From NCBI GenBank assembly GCA_964509195.1, contig CAZDWJ010000006.1, positions 95,156-159,155 of the forward strand: a stretch of DNA of 64,000 nt. Reading direction: 5' to 3'. Numbering within the stretch: position 1 is the first letter of the stretch; every line of letters begins with the position of its first letter. The notes under the pieces are model-generated. The model did not search any database, was not told the origin of the DNA, and saw only the letters and a list, made by a program, of their open reading frames with translations. Shown here in pieces: positions 9,408 to 18,492 of the stretch. Both the position numbers and the translations under genes were made by a program. Source of the stretch: UBA4802 sp964509195. GTDB taxonomy: Bacteria; Spirochaetota; UBA4802; UB4802.

Positions 9408-10205
9408 TTATTCGGGGAAATAGGTTGCATCCAAACGCTTTAGCTCATCTGCTACCCTTTCTTTCAATGGAGATGAGTAAAAGGCATTATAAGCAGGATC
9501 TTGTGACCTTTTCAGAAATAGAGTATATACTTTTCGTGCTAGCTCAACATCTTTTAAATTTGGGTCTGTGCTTAAAATCCTTCCAAGCCAGTAGTATGCA
9601 TCGTCCACTGTTTCCCGATCACTGTATTGCTTTATTACCCTCAATAGTGCACTTAACGCAGCATTCCCCTTTTTTTGAGTAATATACAGTTGAGCAGCAA
9701 GAATAAGTGCATCATCGGAAAAGTCCTGATCTGGATATAATCCTGCTACCTTTGTATAATATTCTATAGCATCCAGAGGCTTGCCTATTGCCTGATTTAC
9801 CCTGCCTGTCATAAAAAGAGCAGCAGGATATTCCCCTGATTGTTCAGGTATGGCCGATAGTTCTTGTAATGCACTGGCATATTTTTGCTGCTGCATATAA
9901 ATCTTAGCTTTCCACAAGGATGCCTGGTCTTTAAAAGGGCTTTGAGGGTAATTTTTTTGTAAGCTTTCCATTGCCTGCAATGCCCGTTCATAAAATTCAG
10001 CATTATAGAATTCTATACCCTGTTTTAAGAGAACATCATCCGGTGTTCCTGCTCCTTTTTTCTTTGTAGCATCATCTTCACTTTTAAATTGCATGGGAAT
10101 TTTGGATGCTTTTGGCTCAGAAAGGATGGTTTCCAGTATTGCTTCTTTATTTACCGGCTGTACTACAAGAAGTGAGCATACAATAACTACGGGTATCAGA
10201 TTCAT
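9408..10205 (-). CDS. TPR protein, CpoB/YbgF- or BamD-like
   Basis: 265 residues with an N-terminal hydrophobic export segment (IPVVIVCSLLVVQPV), no lipobox Cys, then at least four tetratricopeptide-type helix pairs: GIEFYNAEFYERALQAMESL, KIYMQQQKYASALQEL, QAIGKPLDAIEYYTKVAGLY and LYITQKKGNAALSALLRV. Such periplasmic TPR proteins link the cell wall and outer membrane machinery or assist outer-membrane assembly. ATG 10205 overlaps the stop of the proline-rich gene upstream by 4 nt (ATGA), indicating translational coupling and a shared job. The 3' end converges on cheX with only 6 nt between them. The exact role is inferred only from the fold. Confidence 0.7.
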   Translation of the reverse strand: MNLIPVVIVCSLLVVQPVNKEAILETILSEPKASKIPMQFKSEDDATKKKGAGTPDDVLLKQGIEFYNAEFYERALQAMESLQKNYPQSPFKDQASLWKAKIYMQQQKYASALQELSAIPEQSGEYPAALFMTGRVNQAIGKPLDAIEYYTKVAGLYPDQDFSDDALILAAQLYITQKKGNAALSALLRVIKQYSDRETVDDAYYWLGRILSTDPNLKDVELARKVYTLFLKRSQDPAYNAFYSSPLKERVADELKRLDATYFPE

Positions 10206-10831
10206 TGTTCAAACACCTTATCGCGGATATCCATTGGCTTGAGTTCTTTTGGACTTTTTGGCGTTATGGTTTCCTTTTTTAAAGTGTCAGGCGCCTGAGA
10301 TTGTGGTTTCTCGGGGAGCGTTACCGGCTTTTCCTTATTTTGTTTCATTGTATCCACCGGTTTTACTACGGATGGTGTGTAATCAGGATTTATCGGTTCC
10401 AGTGGTTTTGTATCATTAAGACCTGAAAGAGGTTTTTGTATTTCCTTGACATCCTTAGGGATATCAAGAGGTTTTGCAGGTATTGTCATTGCCTCATCTT
10501 CTTTTGTGGGGTAGGTTAGTTTATTGTCAGTAAGTTGCTGTCGCTGTTCCATGAGCGCACTTTCAAGCATTGACTGAAAAGAACCAGGCTCTTTTTTCAT
10601 TTTAATGTCAAGGTCAAATACATCGTTGGTTATTTCTGCATACGGTCTTCCTGCAGGTTTTGCAGATTGCTTGCCTAGATGATAGCCCCAGAATACAGCA
10701 CCAACTGATAAAAGAAAAATAAGGAAGAAGAACCCTTCTTTTATAGATTGCTGCGCGCGAACATCAATAGAATCAATTATCCTGTTTATGGTTCGCACTA
10801 TTGCCTGTAATATGGATGCTATCGGGTTCAT
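10202..10831 (-). CDS. Inner-membrane protein with proline/lysine-rich periplasmic tail
   Basis: 209 residues. A short cytoplasmic amphipathic start is followed by one transmembrane segment (EGFFFLIFLLSVGAVFWGYH) and then a long, low-complexity tail with many Pro-Lys, Pro-Leu and Lys-Glu steps (such as KPLDIPKDVKEIQKPL and PVTLPEKPQSQAP). The overall shape resembles TonB/TolA-like spanning proteins, but I cannot see a TonB C-terminal domain. It is coupled (ATGA overlap) to the TPR gene downstream, so the two may form an envelope-spanning pair. The composition is typical of a periplasmic linker rather than an enzyme. Function unknown. Confidence 0.55.
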   Translation of the reverse strand: MNPIASILQAIVRTINRIIDSIDVRAQQSIKEGFFFLIFLLSVGAVFWGYHLGKQSAKPAGRPYAEITNDVFDLDIKMKKEPGSFQSMLESALMEQRQQLTDNKLTYPTKEDEAMTIPAKPLDIPKDVKEIQKPLSGLNDTKPLEPINPDYTPSVVKPVDTMKQNKEKPVTLPEKPQSQAPDTLKKETITPKSPKELKPMDIRDKVFEQ

Positions 10832-10875
10832 ATAACTTGGTTTTAAGCTATCCTTTAAAAATTGTTTTGATAATG

Positions 10876-10915
10876 ATATGCACCTTCCACCTGACTTAGG
10901 AGGCAGGGTGCATAT
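10876..10915. terminator. Strong hairpin, probable terminator
   Basis: A perfect 9-bp stem (ATATGCACC with GGTGCATAT) encloses a second small CCT/AGG stem. A T-rich stretch follows on the + strand (TTTTTA). It lies between two minus-strand genes, after the LPP20-like gene, where a transcript end or processing site is plausible. The U-tract on the minus strand is weak. Confidence 0.5.
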
Positions 10916-10964
10916 TTTTATACATTTAATGTACGTAACAATTATATAATAATTTTCAATAGCA

Positions 10965-11840
10965 TTACTTTCTATCTATAATAATAACAATATTGCCTTT
11001 TTTCAAGTTATTTCTTGTTATGCTACTTGCAAGAATTTTTTTAAGGTCAGCATTTGCAATCACAGGGCATCGGTTATAAAGGCGCAGTGCTGCACAGTAG
11101 TATGGATTTCTACCCGCTTTTTTGTGGTGCAATGCCACGTCATCGCTGAAACAAAAGGCTACAGTGCCATACACATACGCATCGCGTGAATCAATGAAAT
11201 CCTTCCCAAATATCTCTGTACCATCTTCTGCATAAAGGGAAGGGAAAAGCATTGGTGTAAATTGCTGTCCCCGTGTATCAACAATGAGCCCCGTATAATC
11301 CGTTGATGGGAGCTTAACAGGTAACTGGGGTATATCTTTTGATGGCAATGCTTCGGGCAGAAGTTTTAAAAGCCTTCCCATGGGTAAAGTGGCAGTGCAT
11401 TGTGTGGCAAGGGTGCCAAGTGGCTTGTAGCTATATTTTATATCATTGGGATAAAGCCCTAACTGCATTTGTGTATAATCATCCATCTGTATGTAATCAC
11501 CCAGTGTCCGCAGCGGGTCAACCTGGATAATCTGTAACGCTGCTATGAGAAATTCAGTGGATTTATCTTTAGCTTCTTCTATTGCCCTGCTTCGGGCAGC
11601 ATTCACGGATAATGGTTCCAGTGTAGAGCTGTCTAGCGGTGTGCCGCTTTCAGAAACAACCGGGTTATTAGATACTTTTGCCACAATAACCTGATCGGTC
11701 CAGTTGATCTCTACATTGTTGTAGTACTGGACAACTTTATTATTACCGGGTACTAATGGTGCTGCAAAGAGCAACGAAAGAGCTATCGCTATAAAAAAAA
11801 TAAAACAACGCCTGTACTGTAATCCCATAATATGTAACAT
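10965..11840 (-). CDS. Exported LPP20/FlgT-like protein of unknown function
   Basis: 291 residues with an N-terminal signal peptide (CFIFFIAIALSLLFAAPLV, likely cut soon after). Residues about 75-110 (LSVNAARSRAIEEAKDKSTEFLI) form the helix typical of LPP20/flagellar-assembly-T-like domains. The second half has a repeated family pattern I recall from spirochaete and deltaproteobacterial genomes: YTGLIVDTRG, then PMLFPSLYAEDG and a closing NIVIIIDRK. It is likely periplasmic or surface-associated. A signal-peptidase II Cys is absent, so it is not an obvious lipoprotein. The gene stands between the hairpin and the DUF115 gene; a flagellar or envelope role is only suggested by neighbours. Confidence 0.55.
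   Translation of the reverse strand: MLHIMGLQYRRCFIFFIAIALSLLFAAPLVPGNNKVVQYYNNVEINWTDQVIVAKVSNNPVVSESGTPLDSSTLEPLSVNAARSRAIEEAKDKSTEFLIAALQIIQVDPLRTLGDYIQMDDYTQMQLGLYPNDIKYSYKPLGTLATQCTATLPMGRLLKLLPEALPSKDIPQLPVKLPSTDYTGLIVDTRGQQFTPMLFPSLYAEDGTEIFGKDFIDSRDAYVYGTVAFCFSDDVALHHKKAGRNPYYCAALRLYNRCPVIANADLKKILASSITRNNLKKGNIVIIIDRK
11780..11789 (+). repeat. Iterated motif copy GAGCTATCGC
   Basis: Exact 10-mer within the signal-peptide region of the LPP20-like gene, read antisense to that gene. One of 12 exact copies. Confidence 0.8.
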
Positions 11841-11889
11841 TTTAGTTTCGTTTTTTAAAGTTATCGGACAGAATAGCCCTAAAATATAG

Positions 11890-13572
11890 TCAAATTAATG
11901 AGCCTTCAAGTTTTGCAAAAATCTTCAAAAGCTGATGTGTTGCAGCCTGAGCCGCATCCATTATTAATGTATCAATTTTTTGCTGATCAAGGTCATGACG
12001 CGCGATATAGAACATTGTTTTGCGCATAAAAGGGGAACACAGTGTGTCTATGTCTTCATTGTCAAGCAGCCCATAAAGGTGTGCTATATCCCGTGATGAG
12101 GAAACTTCGTGCAACTGTTTCAATGCTTGATGAAGTTGTAAAAATTTTTTAAATAGAGTTTGTGTGTTAATAGTTTTTGTGTGCGATAACTCCCGGGATA
12201 AAATCTGTTGTGGTGTGACAGTAGGCTTTTTCCAGGTGTCAACTAGTTCCTTTAGTGGCACAAATGTTGTGTTGGCAATGACTGCGCCACCAATACTGGT
12301 GTTATATACTGGTATGGGCACTCTTTTAGCAGAGTCCTCAAACCAGCTTCGGTATAAATCCAGCACAAAATCAGTGATGACTTTCCCACCATTGTTAGAA
12401 GGAACATATTTTATCTTTCGCTTTCGAATGACATTCTGGTTGATGGTATCTAAATTTTTAAAGCGGTTGATTGTGGGCAACCAGTCATCGTTATGATGGG
12501 TACCACGGCTGTGTATCTCTCTTCCGGTGTATGCAAGGTCCTGACCAACAAGCACTATAGCACTGCATCCAGCAGTAAGTAGCAGGTCAAACGCGCTTGT
12601 TGCCACCGAACCACCTGACTGTATATCGCCAATCTGACCTGTTAAATTCTGTATCCAGTCCATTACTGGGGTTGACTCACGTTTGATGCTACCATCTGGT
12701 GCGGTATAGTATTTTGCAGTGGTGCTGAAGATTTTTTTTTCAATTAAACGAGTTACTTTTGGGCTGCTTACCACATCAGCAAGTAGCAGTGGGTCATGTG
12801 TTATTCCCAAGAAATGCTTTATGCTGTGGGTTTGCGCATCAAGTGTCATGACAATGTGTGGGTTAATGCCATGACGTTCCAGTACCTTATATGCGGTGTC
12901 CACACATACAATGAGTGCTTTGTCATACGCCTGGGCAAGTGCATCCAGTGAATATATGAGTGAAGGACCGGCTGAAACGATTATGCCCGGTATACCTTTG
13001 AATTTGCCAAACAGAGATTTTGCCGGCACAGCTGTATGCATCTGCATGGTGTTATGCAGTATATTTTTTACCCACAGTTCTTCAAACTCAAAGCGGGTTA
13101 AAAGGTCGCTGATGCGGGAACTTATCTGTTTATGCAGGCTGGCTGTCATTGCATCATAAAATTCTGGATGCAATGTATATGAAGGGCGATGAATGTACAG
13201 AGCAGTGCCCTTGAATGATCTAATATCCATAGATTCAAGTACTGCAGTTATCTGTTCTTCATCATGCACTATCCGCGCTATTTCAAAAACTTTGGGGAAT
13301 TCCTGTTTTACCAGTTGTACAAGCTGCATGTCTTTCTCAATGACAATGATAGTTTTGCCGGGGAATTTATTGCTAAGTGCGTGTATGTGATATCCTAACC
13401 CTAAGCCACATACAATGATGATTGAGGAGCGTTTTTGATTGAATTCGTCAACAATACGTTGTGCTTCCTTTACAGGATCATATGCAGAATGAATGCGTAT
13501 TGTTTTCCCATCAATAGTATACTGCAATGTTTTGTTGCCACTTTTAGCTATGGTTATTGTAAAGTTTTTCAT
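11890..13572 (-). CDS. DUF115 / MptE-like protein, motility accessory factor (Maf) type
   Basis: About 560 residues. The N-terminal half has a Rossmann-like strand-loop SIIIVCGLGLGYHIHAL and a second IVIEKDMQLVQL. The central DUF115 core begins GIIVSAGPSLIYSLDALA, with VCVDTAYKVLERHGINPHI and the conserved LVGQDLAYTGREIHSRG. In Campylobacter and Helicobacter, Maf proteins add nonulosonic acids to flagellin; archaeal relatives make pterin pyrophosphate. A glycosyltransferase-like role on flagellin is the likeliest here. ATG 13572 is preferred; a GTG at 13611 would extend into the HDOD gene just upstream. The 5-nt gap to that gene implies one transcript. Confidence 0.8.
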   Translation of the reverse strand: MKNFTITIAKSGNKTLQYTIDGKTIRIHSAYDPVKEAQRIVDEFNQKRSSIIIVCGLGLGYHIHALSNKFPGKTIIVIEKDMQLVQLVKQEFPKVFEIARIVHDEEQITAVLESMDIRSFKGTALYIHRPSYTLHPEFYDAMTASLHKQISSRISDLLTRFEFEELWVKNILHNTMQMHTAVPAKSLFGKFKGIPGIIVSAGPSLIYSLDALAQAYDKALIVCVDTAYKVLERHGINPHIVMTLDAQTHSIKHFLGITHDPLLLADVVSSPKVTRLIEKKIFSTTAKYYTAPDGSIKRESTPVMDWIQNLTGQIGDIQSGGSVATSAFDLLLTAGCSAIVLVGQDLAYTGREIHSRGTHHNDDWLPTINRFKNLDTINQNVIRKRKIKYVPSNNGGKVITDFVLDLYRSWFEDSAKRVPIPVYNTSIGGAVIANTTFVPLKELVDTWKKPTVTPQQILSRELSHTKTINTQTLFKKFLQLHQALKQLHEVSSSRDIAHLYGLLDNEDIDTLCSPFMRKTMFYIARHDLDQQKIDTLIMDAAQAATHQLLKIFAKLEGSLI

Positions 13573-13577
13573 GAAAT

Positions 13578-15056
13578 TTACTGAACAACTTTGTTGTAGG
13601 TTTCCATGCACAGTTTGTGGAGTTTGTTAAATACATCCTCTGATTCTATTCTGTATTGCTGGCATATTTCATCTTCGCAGTAGTAATAGAAATATTTCCT
13701 GGATTCAATACCACAGAAAAGGTTTGCCAGATAAGTAACACTGACATGATCTTTAAATTTACTATCGCACAACAATGGTGAATGGTGCCACTGTATTGCT
13801 TGTATGAGGTATTGAGGGAATTGCCACTTTTGTGCAATAAGCTGTCCAATACCTGAATGGCTTATACCTATTGAAATTTCTTCCATTACTGTTGAAGTTC
13901 TTACTTTGCGGTCCGAAACAAGATCAGCAATCCTGTTGGTAAGATCAAGATTTACCGAAAGAAGCACTATCTTTCCTAAATCATGTAGCAGACCACATAA
14001 TGAAACCTGTTCAACAATGGAATTTAATTTATATTGTATGGCGATAGTTCGTGCGTATGATGCTGTTTTATCGCAATGGTCCCATATTTGCTCAAATTTC
14101 TGGAATCGCTCATCCAGGATTTTCCGTGCACTAATAGTCATAAGCAGTGATTCTAAATTTTTAAGGCCGATAGTCATTACCGCTTCACTCAGATTGTCGA
14201 TACGTTTACCGGGCACAAAACCAGCAGAATTTGCAAGCTTCAGTACATCAGTAGTGAGTGCGGGGTCACGCATGATGGAGAATGTAATATCTTTAATTTC
14301 AACATCTTTCCTTCTGCAAAGCTCAAGCAGCTGCAGAATATGGTCGGGGAATGTGGGAATGCCTTCAATTTGTTTCAGTATCTGCTCTTTAATTGTTGTG
14401 GTAAGTTCTTCCGTGCGTAATTGGTGTGGAAGATTTAGCACTACCTGCGTAATTTTACCGTCGGTACCTATTTTGTAATTAGATGGGTCAACACCGGCAT
14501 TTTTCAATAGCAATATCACAAGAACTATACCCAGCCCTGCGCCTTCGGTATCGTCATACACATCCTCATACGCCTGTGTGAAATCTAAATACTGTTTGGC
14601 TTTTTCAATACGGGTTTTGATGCGCGAAAACTCAACCGGGTGTATGGGCGTGGGGTTGGAAATGGCAAAGCGTATGCCATCATCCTGTTTTTTAATGGTT
14701 ATTGTCACTTTCAGATCATTTTCCTTGAGGTCTTTTTCCAGTGTATCTAGCTGACCAACAATGTCTTTTTTAAAAGTTTCAATGCCTTTTTGGTAGCTTT
14801 CAGGGTCGTTTATATTTAAGTTTACTTTTTTGAAATAAACCCGTTTAGCATTTGCTTTTGTGGCATTAACAATTATTTCACGTAAAATTGTTATCATCAT
14901 ATCAAGCAGGAATATTTTATCTTGATTTGACAGAATCTTAGCAAGCAGTGCATTCAGTGTTTTTGAAATGTTTTCGTTTGGATAATAGAATGTAAGGCTT
15001 ATAGGTTCATTATTCTCAAAGCGCTTTGCAAGCTCTGATATATTCAAAATAGCCAT
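13578..15056 (-). CDS. HDOD-domain signalling protein with N-terminal histidine-kinase-like ATPase domain
   Basis: 492 residues. The first ~215 contain a degenerate GHKL ATPase fold: LREIIVNATKANAKRVYF corresponds to the N-box, and DDTEGAGLGIVLVILLLKNAG to the G box. No phospho-acceptor His domain is visible. The HDOD domain follows at about 230-430 (IEGIPTFPDHILQLLEL, IMRDPALTTDVLKLANSAGF, VSLCGLLHDLGKIVLL, then LIAQKWQFPQYLIQAIQWHH). HDOD proteins regulate motility, stress and c-di-GMP responses without the HD hydrolase activity. Coupling a GHKL module to HDOD in one chain is unusual. It stands upstream of the DUF115 gene in a two-gene operon. Confidence 0.85.
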   Translation of the reverse strand: MAILNISELAKRFENNEPISLTFYYPNENISKTLNALLAKILSNQDKIFLLDMMITILREIIVNATKANAKRVYFKKVNLNINDPESYQKGIETFKKDIVGQLDTLEKDLKENDLKVTITIKKQDDGIRFAISNPTPIHPVEFSRIKTRIEKAKQYLDFTQAYEDVYDDTEGAGLGIVLVILLLKNAGVDPSNYKIGTDGKITQVVLNLPHQLRTEELTTTIKEQILKQIEGIPTFPDHILQLLELCRRKDVEIKDITFSIMRDPALTTDVLKLANSAGFVPGKRIDNLSEAVMTIGLKNLESLLMTISARKILDERFQKFEQIWDHCDKTASYARTIAIQYKLNSIVEQVSLCGLLHDLGKIVLLSVNLDLTNRIADLVSDRKVRTSTVMEEISIGISHSGIGQLIAQKWQFPQYLIQAIQWHHSPLLCDSKFKDHVSVTYLANLFCGIESRKYFYYYCEDEICQQYRIESEDVFNKLHKLCMETYNKVVQ

Positions 15057-15267
15057 AGCATCCCTTGAATTTAATATTTTTTACATTATTACAGTATATA
15101 TTTATACTTATCGGTATAGTATACTTCAAAAGATAATTAATTGCAATTCATTTATTTTTGTTATCGATATAAATAGGGTATTTTTTTCTAAACTTGTATT
15201 CATTTTGTAAATGTCATTTGAATCTTGTTTTAAGATTTTAAATTGGATAATAAATGCTAAATCACTT

Positions 15268-17193
15268 TCAGTATGACATTGTATGTTTCATTAAACTATA
15301 CTTCTCCCACAACTCCTGCCATACGGGTTGTTGCAGCAGCTTTGGATTATGCTGTATAAAATACATGGGAATACTGTCAATATATGCCATGTAGGTAAGT
15401 CTGGAAATAGTTAAAGGAGCATAATTTCCAACATATATGGTGTTGAGGGGGAACTGTTTACCTAACATGAGTGCATAATTACAGTTTTTATACGAAGCGT
15501 GAGGCAATAGTACAGTGAGCCTTGTAACAGCATGCCCTTTTAGTTTTTGAACAAATTGTGAATATTGGCTGTAGCTGTTTAAATCAAAAATACAGTACGC
15601 ACTGCCATTTTCAATTTTAGCAACGTAGCAGGAGCTATCGGTTTTACTTTTAATGATGGAATGTGCCGGTGGCTGATTTGTACACATTATTGTTACTAAT
15701 AGCACAGCACATATAATTGCGTTTGCAGATTTTTTATACAGTAACGGTGTAAGTAATAAAATTATATACAGTGCCAGCGGTATTAATGAATTGATATACA
15801 CTGTTCCATGTAATGAAGCAAAAAATTGTATACATGATATGATACATCCATAGATGCAGTTCATGCAATACCCAAAAACATTACCTGCACCCACACCTAT
15901 CACCACAGGTGTCAATAAGCCAGCAATCATATACACACTGACAAGCGGTATGATTACAAGATTAGCGGCAAATGCAGTAGCCGATAGCTCCTGAAAGTGG
16001 TAGATACTTACTGGTATGGTAAAAAGCTGTGCAGCAAAGGTAATTGCCAGTGGTGCCGAAAATTTGCCATAGTGGGCAAGCCCCTTATGATATCTGACAT
16101 ATACTAATAGTATTCCCGCTGTTGCCAGAAACGACAGCTGAAAGCCCGCGCTGAATAATTCATACGGATATAAGCCAAGAATAATACATGCAGTTATGCA
16201 CAAAATATTGATACTGTGTCTTTGCGCATCAAATGCAATACATAAGCTGCCTGCCACACACATTAATGATGCCCGCACAAGCGAAACTGGCTGGTCTGAA
16301 ATGGAGAGGTACATACATACACACAGAGCAGCAATCAGTACCAAAAATTTTTTTGGAGCCGACAGCAACTTGCCAAAAGCCATAATGCCAAATACAACAA
16401 TTCCTACATGAAGGCCACTTGCCGCAAGCACATGAAGAACACCTGCATCTTTGAATGCGTTCTGCACATGAGGATGTATATATTCTTTGTTGCCAAGATA
16501 CAGCGCAATATACAGCGATGCAGCGTCTTTTGAATAGGTAGCGTAAAAAAGTTTTTTGATATACTCACGGATACGTTCGCGATAACCTACAGATGCAAAA
16601 GTATGCATTATAATAGAATCTTTTTTTAAATAAAACACTGCACTTATGCCTTTTCTTGCCAAATATAGATTGTGCACTTGACCGGCTGTTCGTGTAGGAT
16701 ATGCAGTAGCGCTGAAGGCAATGCTGTCACCAGTATGCAGCGGATAATGGGTGTCAAAATTAATGGATGCCTTGAAATTGCCCTTCGTTCCGGTACACCA
16801 TACAATAGCTGTGGTATTGTATCGCTTGTATTCAGTATCAAGGATTTTTGCTAAGAAGATGCCCTTGTGGGTGTCAATAGTGCTAGCACACATGGAAATA
16901 GTAGCAAGGAATGCATATAAGACTGCACCAACAATCCAAACAAAGGCAATGATTATTTTAACAGTTGCTATCGCCCAATTATATTTGTATGAATAGATGT
17001 GCGTATAAATGCACAGAGATAAAAAGAGAATAGCCAGGAAATCAAAAATGTATACTACAGGATTGGTGGGCAATGTAAGTATATACTGATACGTGTGCAT
17101 AATAGACGCACACACGGCACACGCTGCTGTAATTGAAGGTACACTAAAGCGTACAATATGTTTGTTATAAGCGTCCCACCTTGTAAACAACAC
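15268..17193 (-). CDS. comEC: ComEC/Rec2 DNA-uptake channel, C-terminal domain degenerate
   Basis: About 640 residues, inner membrane. N-terminal helices and a DUF4131/OB-like region are followed by the competence domain, with GVLHVLAASGLHVGIVVFGI at about 251-270, the family hallmark, and many further helices. ComEC carries single-stranded DNA across the inner membrane during natural transformation. Longer ComEC proteins end in a metallo-beta-lactamase domain; here the final ~120 residues keep the beta-rich look (AYCIFDLNSYSQYSQF, VTRLTVLLPHAS) but I see no HxHxDH metal site. The GTG start at 17193 lies 28 nt inside the upstream gene and is uncertain. Probably in an operon with the outer-membrane and LolA-like genes. 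Confidence 0.85.
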   Translation of the reverse strand: MLFTRWDAYNKHIVRFSVPSITAACAVCASIMHTYQYILTLPTNPVVYIFDFLAILFLSLCIYTHIYSYKYNWAIATVKIIIAFVWIVGAVLYAFLATISMCASTIDTHKGIFLAKILDTEYKRYNTTAIVWCTGTKGNFKASINFDTHYPLHTGDSIAFSATAYPTRTAGQVHNLYLARKGISAVFYLKKDSIIMHTFASVGYRERIREYIKKLFYATYSKDAASLYIALYLGNKEYIHPHVQNAFKDAGVLHVLAASGLHVGIVVFGIMAFGKLLSAPKKFLVLIAALCVCMYLSISDQPVSLVRASLMCVAGSLCIAFDAQRHSINILCITACIILGLYPYELFSAGFQLSFLATAGILLVYVRYHKGLAHYGKFSAPLAITFAAQLFTIPVSIYHFQELSATAFAANLVIIPLVSVYMIAGLLTPVVIGVGAGNVFGYCMNCIYGCIISCIQFFASLHGTVYINSLIPLALYIILLLTPLLYKKSANAIICAVLLVTIMCTNQPPAHSIIKSKTDSSCYVAKIENGSAYCIFDLNSYSQYSQFVQKLKGHAVTRLTVLLPHASYKNCNYALMLGKQFPLNTIYVGNYAPLTISRLTYMAYIDSIPMYFIQHNPKLLQQPVWQELWEKYSLMKHTMSY

Positions 17194-17752
17194 CTACCGA
17201 GATTCCGCCTTCTGTTTTTGTTGAAGATTCGCCCATCCCAAAATAGCCGTACTGGGCATATATATCTATAATTGTTTTTATTTCGGTTGAAAGTGTAAAA
17301 AGCATAGACAGTGATATGTTGGCGCCGGCACCGCCATTATAACTTGTCGAAGCAGGTGGCAGGTCCAGATAAAGGCCTAATCCCACTCCTGGCTGGAATA
17401 CATTGTTAAGTGGATAGTGATATTTGCCTTTAACTGTAGCAAGTGGATGGCGTACTGAAAGGTCAGGGGTGCTATCAGAAGAATATTGCATATAAGTTAA
17501 TGAGAACTCCCCGGAAAACTGGTGCACAAAAATAGTGGTGAGAATTCCGCCACCATATACACTGCCTTTGCTTTTTATCGTTTCCTGCTGGGTATTGACC
17601 CATCCCTGATAATTGATGGAATTGATGCCACCCTGGGCAATAACACCAACATAGGTGAAGAACAATTCCTGTGTACTGACTTTTGTTGAAAATAGAATAA
17701 ATGCTGTTGTAGCTATGAACTGTAAAAAATGTTTTGTATTATATCCTTTCAC
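17165..17752 (-). CDS. Small outer-membrane beta-barrel protein
   Basis: 195 residues with a signal peptide (FIATTAFILFSTKVSTQ) and then alternating hydrophobic/polar strands rich in Gly, Tyr and Thr (such as GEFSLTYMQYSSDS, GVGLGLYLDLPPAS, IYAQYGYFGMG). The last strand, GGISVGVVYKVGRL, fits an outer-membrane barrel of about eight strands; it does not end in the usual Phe/Tyr. The start is GTG 17752 with AGGAAG upstream. It lies 16 nt after the LolA-like gene and overlaps the comEC start region by 29 nt, so the three are likely one operon. Specific function unknown. Confidence 0.6.
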   Translation of the reverse strand: MKGYNTKHFLQFIATTAFILFSTKVSTQELFFTYVGVIAQGGINSINYQGWVNTQQETIKSKGSVYGGGILTTIFVHQFSGEFSLTYMQYSSDSTPDLSVRHPLATVKGKYHYPLNNVFQPGVGLGLYLDLPPASTSYNGGAGANISLSMLFTLSTEIKTIIDIYAQYGYFGMGESSTKTEGGISVGVVYKVGRL

Positions 17753-17768
17753 ACAGTGCTTCCTGTAT

Positions 17769-18371
17769 TTACTGTATATTCAGTGGGTTTTTAACCGATT
17801 GCGCACTTGTTGGCGGCTTGAAGTCAAAATATCCTGTTGGTATATTTTCACCTGTTATTACATTTGATAATGTGTAGCTGGTTGAATCCCCGTTTTTATC
17901 TTTTAAAATTAATTTTTTAAGTAGAAAATTTGCATCAGTAATAATGACAATCTCAGGATATGCCTTTTCAAAGCTTCGCAGTTTAATGGTGTAGCCATTT
18001 GGACCCTGTGAGGCAAGTAGAGCATTGTACCCTGACACAATCGAAGCGATGCCACCGGAATACCCTTCACCTACATCCTGTACACCGCATATATTGGATG
18101 ATTTATCATAAACCCATAGCTTTTTCCCATTGGTTACTATTGCCTTGCCACCGGGGGCTGTCAGGTTTATGTACAGCTTGTCGGGCGCTTTGTATTTAAA
18201 TGTGCCAGTGTAGGTAAAACCGCTGGATGTGGTCCACGAAATGGTGCCACTCAATGTGGATATACTTCGCATTTTCTGCTGAAAGCGCGCAACAGCTTCC
18301 TCACCGGTAAGGGCATATGCATACGCAATCATAATCAAGAATGTCAAAACTGTAATTGCTGCTTTTTTCAT
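17769..18371 (-). CDS. LolA-like outer-membrane lipoprotein carrier
   Basis: 200 residues from ATG 18371, with a cleavable signal peptide (AAITVLTFLIMIAYAYA). The mature part begins LTGEEAVARFQQKMRSI and continues GTISWTTSSGFTYTGTFKYK, KAPDKLYINLTAPGGKAIVTNGKKLWVYD, the LolA-type pattern of a helix followed by an open beta sheet that holds acyl chains. LolA carries lipoproteins across the periplasm. The protein could equally be a LolA-like carrier of another lipid. It heads the lolA-like / outer-membrane / comEC operon and lies behind the terminator of hpt. Confidence 0.75.
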   Translation of the reverse strand: MKKAAITVLTFLIMIAYAYALTGEEAVARFQQKMRSISTLSGTISWTTSSGFTYTGTFKYKAPDKLYINLTAPGGKAIVTNGKKLWVYDKSSNICGVQDVGEGYSGGIASIVSGYNALLASQGPNGYTIKLRSFEKAYPEIVIITDANFLLKKLILKDKNGDSTSYTLSNVITGENIPTGYFDFKPPTSAQSVKNPLNIQ

Positions 18372-18448
18372 ATCTGTCACCAACAATGATTCTATTGTGT
18401 TTTATTATATAATACGCGTGAATGTAAAAAAATAAAAAAATTTTTTAA

Positions 18449-18484
18449 TTTTGGAGGTGTAAATGGCCATTTGTACCTCCAAAA
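18449..18484 (-). terminator. Rho-independent terminator of hpt
   Basis: A near-perfect 36-nt palindrome centred on GGCC at 18465-18468; the only two non-Watson-Crick positions become G-U pairs in RNA. Reading on the minus strand, it starts 8 nt after the hpt stop and is followed by long T runs (complement of 18431-18446). It separates hpt from the lolA-like operon. Confidence 0.85.
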
Positions 18485-18492
18485 TGTTGGGG

